From Streptomyces inhibens (GTDB taxonomy: Bacteria > Actinomycetota > Actinomycetes > Streptomycetales > Streptomycetaceae): a stretch of DNA of 49,605 bases. Shown here one piece after another: positions 7,939 through 16,740 of this stretch. The stretch covers positions 92,758 through 142,362 of the forward strand of contig NZ_QUAC01000127.1 of the NCBI RefSeq assembly GCF_003389455.1, read 5' to 3'. The notes below the pieces were generated by a model. The model worked only from the letters and a program-made list of their open reading frames with translations. It was not told the origin of the DNA and did no database searches. How positions within the stretch are numbered: position 1 is the first letter of the stretch; each line of letters starts with the position of its first letter. The position numbers were made by a program, and so were the translations under genes.

Positions 7939-8773
7939 GCCGCCGGTACGTGCCTTCGCCGGCGAGCGTGGTGCGTCAGCCCCATCCCGGCCGCCTTTCG
8001 TGAGGCCGGCCAGGGAGCCAGGGTGGCCAGGATGGCCACGAGTCGCCCGCGCTGGCGTATCTGGCGATCTGGTCATTGATGGTGCCGTCCACGGTCTCGG
8101 TCAGCGGACGGATCCCGTGCTGGACGCTGGATGCTCTGAGGCCCGTTCGCGCAGGGGCAGCCCGCCGATGCAACAGCCGACGGGCGCCTGCGGCCGTCGG
8201 GGTCGAGCCGTCTGGCGCGGTCGGCAGGGGAAGGTCAGGCGGTTGCCGGGACCGGGTCGCTCTTCGTGATCTGTTCGACCTGCCGGCGTGTGCCTGGGCG
8301 TGGGCATCCGGCAGGGGCAGCAGGTGTTTGAGAGGTTCCAGTTGGGCGCGTAGGTGAGTTCGGGGGTGATGGCGCGCACGTCGAGGGCTATGAAGATCGG
8401 GGCGCCGAGGTGGTCTCGAAGGCCGGGAGGAAGTCCTTGCCGTGTTAGGGGTGGATCCGTCGCCGCCGCCGAGGGCCGGAGACGATCACCGCGGTGTCAG
8501 GCGGTTTGTGCATCGCGGTTGCCGCGGTGAGACGCAGTGTCTGTCTGGAATGGGCTCGTCGTGCCGGCGGCGGACGGCCGCTGTGCTGCACATGGTGATG
8601 GCGACTACCGCGTCGCTGGAGACGCTCTTCGAGCGCCCGGTGTCGCCTGAGGTGGGCTGCTGGCCGCTCGCCCGGGCCGTCGCGTACACACAACCGCCGC
8701 GTTCACACAGCTGACAAGAAGCCGTCACACAAGAACCGGAATGCATGGCCAACTGCCGCTGGTTTGCGTTGAC
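7939..8773. other. Region without an assignable gene
   Basis: Several overlapping short frames exist on both strands. On the minus strand around 8350-8440 a segment reads LGAPIFIALDVRAITPELTY, which looks protein-like but connects to nothing recognisable downstream and is probably gene debris. The last 100 bases presumably hold the promoter of the oxidoreductase gene. Confidence 0.4.
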
Positions 8774-9697
8774 ATGACTGTGGGAGTAGCACTCAACGCA
8801 ACCGACGCCGACAATCAGATCGACGCCACCGTACGGCTCGCCGAGGAGGCCGCGGCCGCGGGCCTCCGGTCCGCCTGGTTCGGGCAGACCTTCGGCGCCG
8901 ACTCGCCTCAGCTCGCGGCGATCGTCGGACGTGAGGTACCCGGGCTGCACGTGGGCACGTCCGCGATTCCCGTCTTCGGACGCCACCCGTTGCTCGTCTC
9001 CAGCCAGGCTCAGACCGCGCAGGCCGCCACGCACGGCCGTTACCACCTCGGACTCGCGCTCGGCACCAAGCTCCTGACCGAGGCGGGCTTCGGTATCCCC
9101 TTCGAACGGCCCATCGCCCGCCTACGTGAATTCCTCACCGCTCTACGGCAGTTGACCGAGACCGGCGCCGCCGACTTCCACGGCCAACTGCTCACCGCGA
9201 CCACGCCGATCCCCGCACGTGTGCCGGGCGCCGAGGCCGGGGTGCCGCTGCTCGTCGCCGCGATGGGCCCGCAGGCGCTGCGTGTCAGTGGTGAACTGGC
9301 GAACGGGATCCTGCCCTATCTCGCCGGGCCTCGCGCCCTGGCCGAGCACATCGTCCCGGCCGTCACCGCGGCGGCCGAGGCCGCCGGCCGTCCTGCGCCC
9401 CGGATCGTGGCGCTTGTGCACGGCGTGGTCACCGACGACGTCGAGTCCGTGCGCGCGAGGGTCACCGAACAGCTCGCGTTCTACGAGCAGATCCCGTCCT
9501 ATGCGCGGGTCATCGAACTCTCCGGCGGCAAACGCGCCGCCGATGTGGCCGTGGTCGGCGATGAGAGGAAGGTCGCCGCCGAGGTGCGGCGCTACCGGGA
9601 TGCCGGGGCGACAGAGGTGGTGTTCTCGGGGACGGAGGTCGCCGGGGATGTCGACCGGCGCCGTACCTGGGCACTCTTGGGGGAGCTGGCGGGCTGA
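8774..9697 (+). CDS. LLM-class F420-dependent oxidoreductase
   Basis: A 307-residue luciferase-like monooxygenase-fold protein, probably using coenzyme F420. Marks are N-terminal MTVGVALNATDADNQIDATV, SAWFGQTFGADSPQLAAIVG, the beta-barrel strand VGTSAIPVFGRHPL, HGRYHLGLALGTK, and the cofactor-phosphate segment VPLLVAAMGPQALRVSGELA-NGILPYLAGP. Length fits the family. An in-frame ATG at 8741 adds MHGQLPLVCVD; it has a GGAA upstream, but the added residues do not fit the fold, so 8774 is preferred though not certain. No partner genes adjoin it and the substrate cannot be inferred. Confidence 0.8.
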   Translation: MTVGVALNATDADNQIDATVRLAEEAAAAGLRSAWFGQTFGADSPQLAAIVGREVPGLHVGTSAIPVFGRHPLLVSSQAQTAQAATHGRYHLGLALGTKLLTEAGFGIPFERPIARLREFLTALRQLTETGAADFHGQLLTATTPIPARVPGAEAGVPLLVAAMGPQALRVSGELANGILPYLAGPRALAEHIVPAVTAAAEAAGRPAPRIVALVHGVVTDDVESVRARVTEQLAFYEQIPSYARVIELSGGKRAADVAVVGDERKVAAEVRRYRDAGATEVVFSGTEVAGDVDRRRTWALLGELAG

Positions 9698-10062
9698 ACG
9701 CCTGCCCCGGACGGCGTCCACAAGGCTGTCATCGGCTTGGAGGCGGTGAGCAGGCGGGGTGGGCGGGCCGACGCCAAGGAGCTCGGCGGCCGTCGGCCGA
9801 GTGCACGCTTCTGGAGAGGGAACGGCCGGTTACTCGTCACGCCGCCCGGCTTGTCAGTCGCCATAGGTCGAATTTCCTCACCGAACCTGTAGCGCGTCTC
9901 TCCTGGAGGAAGCCCTTCGCTCGATTCTATGCTCGCCATTCCATGAGGCATGGAGCGGATGGTGACGCTGCCACCTCGTGCCCTCATGTCCTCATACGGG
10001 TATGAAATGGCGCAGCTCAGAGGTCGCGTCACCACTAAGGCTGACGGGGCGTCGTTGTGTCA
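9698..10062. other. Intergenic, no gene seen
   Basis: This 365-bp gap lies between two converging genes. Only shadow frames are open, and no hairpin with a T-run was found. The stretch around 9860-10010 is somewhat less GC-rich than its surroundings. Confidence 0.4.
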
Positions 10063-10650
10063 TCAGTAGGATGGCAGCGCTACGGGCACCGGCCTATTTT
10101 GCCCGTCCCACTGGACGAATACTTCGCGGAGACGGGGATGAGCAAACGTCGGCGCCATCACGAAGTGCACGCACTCGTGAGGGAGAACTGTGGCGTTCTC
10201 GGGAAGGTTTCGCGCGATGCCCGGTTCTGGCGCCCCAGGGGCAGAGCCAGGGACAATTTTGACATGGAGTGCGGGAACTGATCCGACATTGCAGAGCGCA
10301 AATCCGTACTTCATGTTCTCAATGCGTTCAACCTTCCAATGTACGCGGCTGCCGTCGGCCGTTGAGGGTGGCTCCACCACGGTCGATGGCGATGCAGGTT
10401 GCTCCACCATATCCGTTGCAGATTTGTCCGCCCCTCGGGCGGATGATCGCTCTGCGAGGAGGCGTAGCCCTGCACTGAGAGCATCCTCAACTGCGATTGC
10501 TCGCCGCTCGGCCGCTTCCGCCTGTTTGTGGCTAATCTCGTTGGCTTCCCTGCCAATCCGGATTTGCCTGCGCGAGTCGAGCCAGCCGCCAATCGAAATA
10601 AGCAATGTGACGCCTACGCCGGCCCATGTGGCGATATTCCCTACTTCCAT
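10063..10650 (-). CDS. Hypothetical membrane-anchored protein
   Basis: A 195-residue protein. Residues about 5-22 (NIATWAGVGVTLLISIGGWL) form one membrane anchor. A charged helix follows that could be a coiled coil (RRQIRIGREANEISHKQAEA, ERRAIAVEDALSAGLRLLAE), then a Ser/Pro linker. The C-terminal domain (about 100-190) contains WKVERIENMKYGFALCNVGS and a beta-rich ending (REVFVQWDGQNRPVPVALPS). The last part resembles beta-sandwich regions of small phage- or conflict-associated hypothetical proteins, but I cannot name a family. GC is lower than in the neighbours, consistent with recent acquisition. Confidence 0.65.
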   Translation of the reverse strand: MEVGNIATWAGVGVTLLISIGGWLDSRRQIRIGREANEISHKQAEAAERRAIAVEDALSAGLRLLAERSSARGADKSATDMVEQPASPSTVVEPPSTADGSRVHWKVERIENMKYGFALCNVGSVPALHVKIVPGSAPGAPEPGIARNLPENATVLPHECVHFVMAPTFAHPRLREVFVQWDGQNRPVPVALPSY

Positions 10651-10915
10651 GCCAGGACCCTAACTGGCACCTCCTTCGCTTCACGTTGCGGCACGACCGG
10701 CCATAGCCCATCACGGCGACGCGTGCCGGCAGAACGGCGACCCTGACGGGGTTTCAAATGGTTGAGAGGCGTATCACCCCCGGCCGCTACCACTTCGATG
10801 GGCACGCCGCGGGGTCGCCATCGTCCCTGGGAGGGGCACCAACGTGTGGGAGAAAGGTTGCGGCGTCGATACCTTCGTTGCGTTCCGCGAATATCAGCGG
10901 CGAGGTCCCACTGCC

Positions 10916-11420
10916 TTAGCCGGAGGAAGCGGAGGCGGTAGGGGGTGAGGGGTGGCCAGGACGTCCCGCAGATCTGCTGGATCCTGCACCGCGATCCGGA
11001 GCGTATTCACGGATAACGCCTTGGGCGGTGAGCGCAGCAGCGTGCGCTTTGAATAGCGGGGCGAGTTCGGCATACCAACCCCGGCTGAAGGCCTGTCGCT
11101 TCTCGGCCAGGGCGCACAGTTCGCCGACGCGGCCGGCGGATGTGTCCAGTACGTCGGCGAATTCGCTGCGGAATTTGGTGGCGGCGGTGGGGACGAGAAG
11201 GCTGTAGGTGTGCAGGATGCCTGCGTCGAAGTTGACGGGGACCGCGCCGCATCTCTCCCGGTCGAGGAGAGCGAACGCGTCCCGGGCGATCCATTCATCG
11301 CGCAAGGTGGCGCGAGGCGGCATCATGCACGATCTGGAGGTGCAGCTGCGCACGGACCAGGAATTGGCGCGGGCCCAGGATCTGCTTCGCCTCCGCTACG
11401 CCGCGGCGTAGCGGGCGCTC
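10916..11420 (-). pseudogene. Frameshifted fragment of an unknown protein
   Basis: Two minus-strand frames join into one sense. The first (about 11420-11310) reads AEAKQILGPRQFLVRAQLHL-QIVHDAASRHLA. The second (from about 11310) continues LRDEWIARDAFALLDRERCG, AVPVNFDAGILHTYSLLVP, FRSEFADVLDTSAGRVGELCALAEKRQ and ends in a Ser/Pro-rich tail. The switch at the point of overlap and the abnormal tail indicate a frameshift and probably a lost C-terminus. I do not recognise the family. Confidence 0.5.
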
Positions 11421-11649
11421 GTTCGGCGGCCGGGTGGGGGCCGTAGTGGTCTGTGGCCGTGGCGCTGCCTCTCGACGTGGCGGTAAGGGAATGGTGGAGT
11501 GGACCACTGATGGTGCAGAGGGGCCCCGGGTTTGCGGACCGGGGATCTTCTGCTGAATCTGCGCGAAGTTGGCCGCGCGCTCGCGGGTCGCGCTGGGGCG
11601 AGCCTTCGCGTGCGCTACTGCGGGAGGAGGCGCTGAGTACCGACGGCGC

Positions 11650-12470
11650 TCAGCGTGGTGCGGCCGCCCGAATGACCGTCAAGCTGAAGCGTCCCCCGTC
11701 GCTGGCGGTGTGCGCGACAGCCGCGTTGGCGTCGTCGAGGTCGAATTCCGTGACGTCGAACTGGCGGAGATCCAGCAGCCCGGACCTGGCCATCTGGATG
11801 AGCCGGGTGTTGGCCTCGCGAGGGTACATCCACTGTCCACGGATGGTGATGTTGTTCCTCATGATCCACGGATACGGCAGCCCGAGGTCGGCGCCGCCCG
11901 GCATGCCGACGCCGCTCATCAGCACGACCGTGCCGGACTCCCGGACCGACATCGCCGCTGCCCGTACCGGCGTCGTACCTGCCGAGGGCGGAAGCAGGTC
12001 GAGGACGGCGTCGATCGGGCCCTGCGCCGCTGCTCGCATCCGCTCGCGGTCCGCGTCCTCATTGCCCGACAGCCGGACGGTCTGGATGGGCGAACCGAAG
12101 CGGCGCTCCAGTTCGTCGAGCATCTTCTCGTTGCGCCCCGGCGCGATCACGCAGCCTGCCCCCATGGCCAAGGCGACCGCGACGGCGGCGCTGCCGAAGT
12201 TCCCGGTGGCGCCGCTGATCAGCACGGTCTGGCCGGCCTGGAGATCGGCCGCGAGTGGCCGCCGTAGGGCACGAGAAGGAGCAGGAGCGCACACCACAAC
12301 CCCGCGTCTTCGGGTCCGATCGCGCCTATGGGGAAGACGTTCTCGGTGGGGACCAGCAGCTGCTCGGCGAAGGAGCCCTGGCCGAATATTCCTGCCGGCG
12401 CAGACCGCCCTGGCCGCGAGCGCCCAAGCCCTGAAGTGTGATGTCGGGGGTCAGTGCACGGCCCGCGAGC
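11650..12470 (-). pseudogene. Zinc-type alcohol dehydrogenase / quinone reductase, frameshifted
   Basis: The C-terminal two thirds are open from about 12260 to 11650: the Rossmann motif AGQTVLISGATGNFGSAAVA, then LDLLPPSAGTTPVRAAAMSV, SGTVVLMSGVGMPGGADLG and NITIRGQWMYPREANTRL. The preceding part is in another frame (GQGSFAEQLLVPTENVFPIG, PEDAGLWCALLLLLVPYGG), and before it a third frame shows ALTPDITLQGLGARGQGGL. These are consecutive pieces of one medium-chain dehydrogenase broken by at least two frameshifts; the extreme N-terminus is not identifiable. Confidence 0.75.
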
Positions 12471-12717
12471 GAATGGTCGGGTTACGCAGGACCCTGCGAA
12501 TCCGGCGACGTTGCTGGTTGCGTTGATGAGCGCAGGGCTGAGCCCCTGGCGCAGATCCCTCTGGGCGCGCAGCGGTACCCCGTGCCGGCACAGTTCCCTC
12601 GGCGACTGAACTTGAACTCGGGATGTCGGCCGGACCAGTTGGCCTGGCTTATGGGTGTGCGGCCATCGTCGGCGACGAAGGTAGCGGCTTGACTCCCGAT
12701 GGCCGTGCCTCAGGTGC

Positions 12718-13188
12718 TCAGTTCCTACGGTCCGGACTCCACTCGTAGACCATGGGAGCGGTCTCGATGACCTCGCTTGGCCAGACCTGCCGAAGTCGGT
12801 CCAATCGGGCTCGGTGGTCCTGGATCCAGTCGTCTTGTGGCTGGATCCAGACAAATGTGGAGAGCCGGTCGGGGTCGTGGACCGTCACGCACACGGACTG
12901 ATCCTCGTTGAGTCGAATGCCGAGCTCCAGACCCCGGCCGCTGCCGATGCCCGCGTTGCCACCCGGTACCAGCCCTTCGAGCTCGTGTTCCCAGGCGGAG
13001 AGATCCCGCTGGAAGAGGTAGAGCTCAAGGCGTGCATCGAGGAAGCTGGTGGACACCAGGACATCGGCGCGCAGGGTGTCATGACCGGTCAGCGTGCCGG
13101 GCTGATAACGCCCAGTGACGCGAACGATGCACCGGTCGCCGTCTGCGTTTGTCAGGTGGATCAGGTCGACTGGTTCCGGCTCTCCCAC
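12718..13188 (-). CDS. DUF5959 family protein
   Basis: A 156-residue soluble protein that fits DUF5959: EPVDLIHLTNADGDRCIVRV, RYQPGTLTGHDTLRADVLVS, then SAWEHELEGL, VTVHDPDRLSTFVWIQPQDD and the ending VWPSEVIETAPMVYEW. The family is common in Streptomyces and has no known function. I chose the GTG at 13188 rather than the ATG at 13203, because the bases between them include GGAGGGG, a ribosome site six bases before the GTG. It stands alone between two pseudogenes. Confidence 0.8.
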   Translation of the reverse strand: MGEPEPVDLIHLTNADGDRCIVRVTGRYQPGTLTGHDTLRADVLVSTSFLDARLELYLFQRDLSAWEHELEGLVPGGNAGIGSGRGLELGIRLNEDQSVCVTVHDPDRLSTFVWIQPQDDWIQDHRARLDRLRQVWPSEVIETAPMVYEWSPDRRN

Positions 13189-13286
13189 AGTGCCCCTCCG
13201 CATGGCCTAGCTGGTGCGAGTAGCGTGCATCCTCTCTCATGGGGTGCGTGCGGACGAACGAGACCCCCGGCAAACGTTCGACGTGA

Positions 13287-13505
13287 TCAGTGGTCCAGGA
13301 TGGTGCGGGCGGCGATGTCCGCGAGGAGGGCGGGATCCTCGGACTTGGGAACTATCACCGGGCGGCAGCCGTGGCGGGCCGCCACGGCCAAGTCGTCCTG
13401 GAATCAAGGGGTTCCGGATGGTTGATTCGGAGAACGGCGCGGTTGCCCTGGGCGAACCAAGCGGCGGTGTTGTCGCGGGCTCTGGGCTCTCCTTCGTACG
13501 GGGAT
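13287..13505 (-). pseudogene. HpcH/HpaI aldolase / citrate-lyase-beta-like fragment
   Basis: One frame reads KSEDPALLADIAARTILDH to a stop at 13287, preceded by FQDDLAVAARHGCRPVIVP. The segment upstream is in a second frame: RARDNTAAWFAQGNRAVLRINHP. Together they match the part of the CitE/HpaI fold where RINHP or RVNG is followed by a helix and the VVPK strand. A frameshift lies near 13390, and both ends of the gene are missing. Confidence 0.6.
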
Positions 13506-13581
13506 GGTTCCAACTCCGGGTTGGTGCAGGGGAACCCGCCGCGTCGGATGAGGACGCCAGGGCCTGGGCCACAATGCAGTC

Positions 13582-14073
13582 ATGACTGATCAGACCCCCA
13601 CTCCTGCCCGTCCTCTGCTGCGCCGTCCCCAGGACGGTGAACTCATCGACGTCGCCGGTGTCGAGCACTTTTTCCGGCTCACCGGTGAGCACACAGCCGG
13701 GCACTTCGCCTTCGAGGAGTTCAACCTCGCCCCCGGCACCATTGGCGCCAGGCCACACGTGCACGATGGACACGACGAGTACTTCTATGTCCTCGAGGGC
13801 CAGCTGACGCTTCACACCGGAGACGGCGAGGTGACGGCCGGCCCCGGGCATCTGCTCGCCGCCACCCGCGGCACGCCGCACGGCTTCCGCAATGCAGGCC
13901 TGATACCCGTACGCGCCCTGTGTCTCTACACTCCCGCCGGCTACGAGAACTACTTCCGCGATGTCCACGCCGCCGTGAGCGCCGGGGCCGAGGCGACCGA
14001 TGAGCTCCTGGCCGAGTTCCGCAGCCGTTACCGGACGAGTTCCTATCAGGCTGCCTCGGACACAGCGCAGTAG
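13582..14073 (+). CDS. Cupin-domain protein
   Basis: A 163-residue single-domain cupin. Motif 1 (about residues 58-76) reads GARPHVHDGHDEYFYVLEG with the metal-binding His, His and Glu. Motif 2 (about 94-115) reads GPGHLLAATRGTPHGFRNAG with the last His. The protein therefore has the full set of metal ligands. Members act as small dioxygenases, isomerases or binding proteins; nothing here decides which. The C-terminal helix (ATDELLAEFRSRYRTSSYQ) is usual. The ribosome site is weak. The gene is flanked by debris and appears monocistronic. Confidence 0.85.
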   Translation: MTDQTPTPARPLLRRPQDGELIDVAGVEHFFRLTGEHTAGHFAFEEFNLAPGTIGARPHVHDGHDEYFYVLEGQLTLHTGDGEVTAGPGHLLAATRGTPHGFRNAGLIPVRALCLYTPAGYENYFRDVHAAVSAGAEATDELLAEFRSRYRTSSYQAASDTAQ

Positions 14074-14864
14074 TCCGTCCGCTGGGCCGGTTTGTGACCG
14101 GGCATGTTCACCGGGCTCGTGTTCAGGCTGACCGGATGAAAGGGCTGCCGCCCCAGCGGATGCCCTTCTCAGGGTGCATGCGGGTTGGTCCGCGCCGATG
14201 GGTCGGCTCACCGGCAGGGCGGAACGGGCGGTCGCGGCGCTGGGGCGGTGTGCCGGGTGCCGAACCGCTTGAGCTGGCCTCGGACCCGTTCCCCGTACGT
14301 CCTCGGGCAGCCCGGCGGTGGCCCAGGCCTGGCCCCAGGCGTTGCCAGTGCCGGCCCAGCCTGGGCGACCGTCTCCTACTTGCGCCTGCAGCTCTGGCAG
14401 CACGGCGGCGGGCCAAATGGCAATCGGCCTCTGTCATACGGTCCGCGTCGGCGACTGGATCTCCGTGCCACCACCCTCCCGTGCCCGCCGGGAGAGCGCA
14501 TCGCGGGCTACTCCACGACAGCCGGCCCACATAGCGTTGGCCAGCAAAGCGATGGCCAGCGCTTGGTGCAGGGTCGTACGAGTGGGGTACGCCGCCGTCA
14601 CCCTCCACCCCGGTCACCTGCCTGGAGCCACCTCCGACCAGCAGTGATCGCATTCCGACGGCCCTGTCCGCCGCCATGCCTCTCGTCCCCGTCAGCCCAT
14701 CCCTGCCGGACCCGCGCGGGGGCTTCGGGCTCTGCATGCACCCGGTGCTGGCGAGGAGGAGTGATGCGACCGGCGCTGTCGTAGCGGGCGTCCGAGCTGG
14801 GTGGACCGTAGCGTGAGGGGGCGGGGCGGACCGGCAGTGGAGGGACAGGCAGGGAGACGGGACG
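14074..14864. other. Long region without an assignable gene
   Basis: Open frames of 100-200 codons occur on both strands, but all look like shadows in high-GC DNA or decayed sequence. A minus-strand stretch near 14440-14550 (HQALAIALLANAMWAG, then RRAREGGGTE) is protein-like but shifts frame and was not identified. The final 30 bases hold the ribosome site (AGGGAGAC) of the next gene. Confidence 0.4.
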
Positions 14865-16103
14865 GTGTCGGAGATCGATTACGCGGCGCTGTTCGCCGCC
14901 ACGCCGAGTCCCTACCTGGTGCTGGGCCCGGACCTGGCGATCGTGGAGGTCAATCAGGCATACCTCGACGCGACCCGGCGGACCAGGCAAGACCTGATCG
15001 GGCAGCACATCTTCGACGCCTTCCCGGACAACCCCGCCGACCCCGAGGCCGACGGGGTGCGGAACCTCAACGCCTCGCTGCACCGGGTCCTGACCTCGCG
15101 GGAGCCCGACACGATGGCTCTGCAGAAGTACGACATCCCCATCATGGGCCGGCCCGGGGCGTTCGAGGAGCGGTGGTGGTCACCGATCAACACACCGATC
15201 CTCGGACCGGACGGGACGGTGGCGTGGATCATCCACCGGGTGGAGGACGTGACCGCGTTCGTGCAGGCCCACGTCGCCGGTGGCCAGCTGCCGGCCAAGC
15301 AGCTCACCGAGCGCGAAGCCCTGGAGGCCGAGCTGTACGCGCGGGCGCGCGAGCTGCAGCGGCTGAACGAGGAACTGCGGCAGGCCCACACCCGCGAGCG
15401 CCAGGTGGCCGTCACCCTCCAGGAGGCCATGCTCCAGGCACCGGACCTGGCTCGGCACCGTGACGTCGCGGTGCGCTACCTGCCCGCCACGGGATCGCTG
15501 AACGTGTGCGGCGACTGGTACGACATGGTCGACCTGCCGGACGGCCGCTTCGCGGTGGCGGTCGGCGACGTCGTCGGCCACGGCCTGGAGGCGGCCGCCG
15601 TCATGGGGATGCTCCGCAGCGCCCTGAGCGCCGCCATCCGCGCTCTGGAGCGGCCCGCCCAGGCACTGGAGGTGCTGGGCCTGTACGCCCGATCGGTCGA
15701 GGGCGCACTGAACACCACCGCCGTCAAAGCGATGGTGGACCCCAGCAGCCGCTTGATCATCTACAGCAACGCGGGCCACCCGCCACCGGTCCTGGTTCAC
15801 CCGGACGGCAGCTTTGAGCTGCTGGACCAGGCCACCGACCCGCCGCTGGGCGCCCGGCCCCAGCACGTCCCCCGCCCCCAGGCCGGTCACGCGTACCGCC
15901 CCGGGGACACCCTCGTGCTCTACACGGACGGGCTGATCGAACGCCGCAGTGAGGACATCGAAGCGGGGCTGGCCCGCCTGACCGACGCCCTCGGCCGCTA
16001 CATCGCCCTCAGCCCGGAACGCCTGGCCGACGCCCTGCTGGCCCACCTCGGCCTCGCCGGCGGCGCCCGCGACGACATCGCCCTGATCATCGTCCGACTG
16101 TGA
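14865..16103 (+). CDS. PAS-domain SpoIIE/PP2C-type serine phosphatase
   Basis: A 412-residue signalling protein. Residues about 5-125 form a PAS domain (FAATPSPYLVLGPDLAIVEV, TRQDLIGQHIFDAFPDNPAD). Residues about 140-185 are a charged helix, probably a coiled coil. Residues about 190-412 are a SpoIIE/PP2C phosphatase with metal-binding GDWYDMVDLPDG, VAVGDVVGHGLEAAAVMGML, LYTDGLIERR and DDIALIIVRL. Such proteins dephosphorylate anti-sigma-factor antagonists and so control alternative sigma factors in response to a PAS-sensed signal. No anti-sigma kinase (HATPase) domain or partner gene is adjacent. The GTG start at 14865 follows AGGGAGAC. Confidence 0.9.
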   Translation: MSEIDYAALFAATPSPYLVLGPDLAIVEVNQAYLDATRRTRQDLIGQHIFDAFPDNPADPEADGVRNLNASLHRVLTSREPDTMALQKYDIPIMGRPGAFEERWWSPINTPILGPDGTVAWIIHRVEDVTAFVQAHVAGGQLPAKQLTEREALEAELYARARELQRLNEELRQAHTRERQVAVTLQEAMLQAPDLARHRDVAVRYLPATGSLNVCGDWYDMVDLPDGRFAVAVGDVVGHGLEAAAVMGMLRSALSAAIRALERPAQALEVLGLYARSVEGALNTTAVKAMVDPSSRLIIYSNAGHPPPVLVHPDGSFELLDQATDPPLGARPQHVPRPQAGHAYRPGDTLVLYTDGLIERRSEDIEAGLARLTDALGRYIALSPERLADALLAHLGLAGGARDDIALIIVRL

Positions 16104-16740
16104 CGCTGGTCCCCACTCGGTCGAAGGCTGGCCACAGGGGAACGACGGCGGCCTGCCGCAGGGCGTACTCCGCTGTGGGTTCCTCGGCGGACGTGACTAC
16201 GGCAGCCGCGGGTCGTAGCGGACGGCTGGCGTGGCATCGCTTCGCTTCGCCGATGCCCGGGGAACCGTAAGACACGGCGCCGGCTCGTCCTGGTGACTGT
16301 CTGGGCGGGGCTACTGCTGATCTCGGTGGACACGGCGGTGCTCTGCACCGGCATGGCCATCGGCATCTCGGGGACGACGTCGGCGGTCGGCACCGCGCTC
16401 GGCCCGGTCGTTGCCGGCGTCGCCCTCCTCGGCGGCATCCTGGCCGCCGTCTACACCGGCACCTCCACCCTGCCGAAGGCCCCCGCCTCGGCCGCCAACA
16501 GCTCGACGGGCCCGCCCCACCGCCGAACAACTGCCCACAGCCCAGGCTCACTTGCTCCTGGATGCCGCTACCGGCCCTTCAGCAACGGCTACATCCCGGC
16601 ACCGCGCCCGCCAGCTGCGCGGGCGCGGGCTGGTGCAGCGGCCATCCCGTTCCCGATCTGTAACGGTCCTGCCTCAAAGAGTGACTATGACGTTTCCTCA
16701 GGTGCCTCTGTGGTGCACTTGACGGACGTGGGGTCGTCTC
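16104..16740. other. Region with only a doubtful small membrane ORF
   Basis: A GTG frame at 16293 on the + strand starts VTVWAGLLLISVDTAVLCTG and holds two hydrophobic stretches before turning into low-complexity Pro/Ser/Arg sequence. It could be the remnant of a transporter end. No other gene is supported. The end of the region contains the promoter side of the three-gene operon at 16741. Confidence 0.35.

Noticed and set aside
14123..14737. 204-codon minus-strand ORF, perhaps a relaxase or transfer-protein fragment
   Set aside because: Only a short stretch is protein-like and it changes frame; no catalytic motif could be found.
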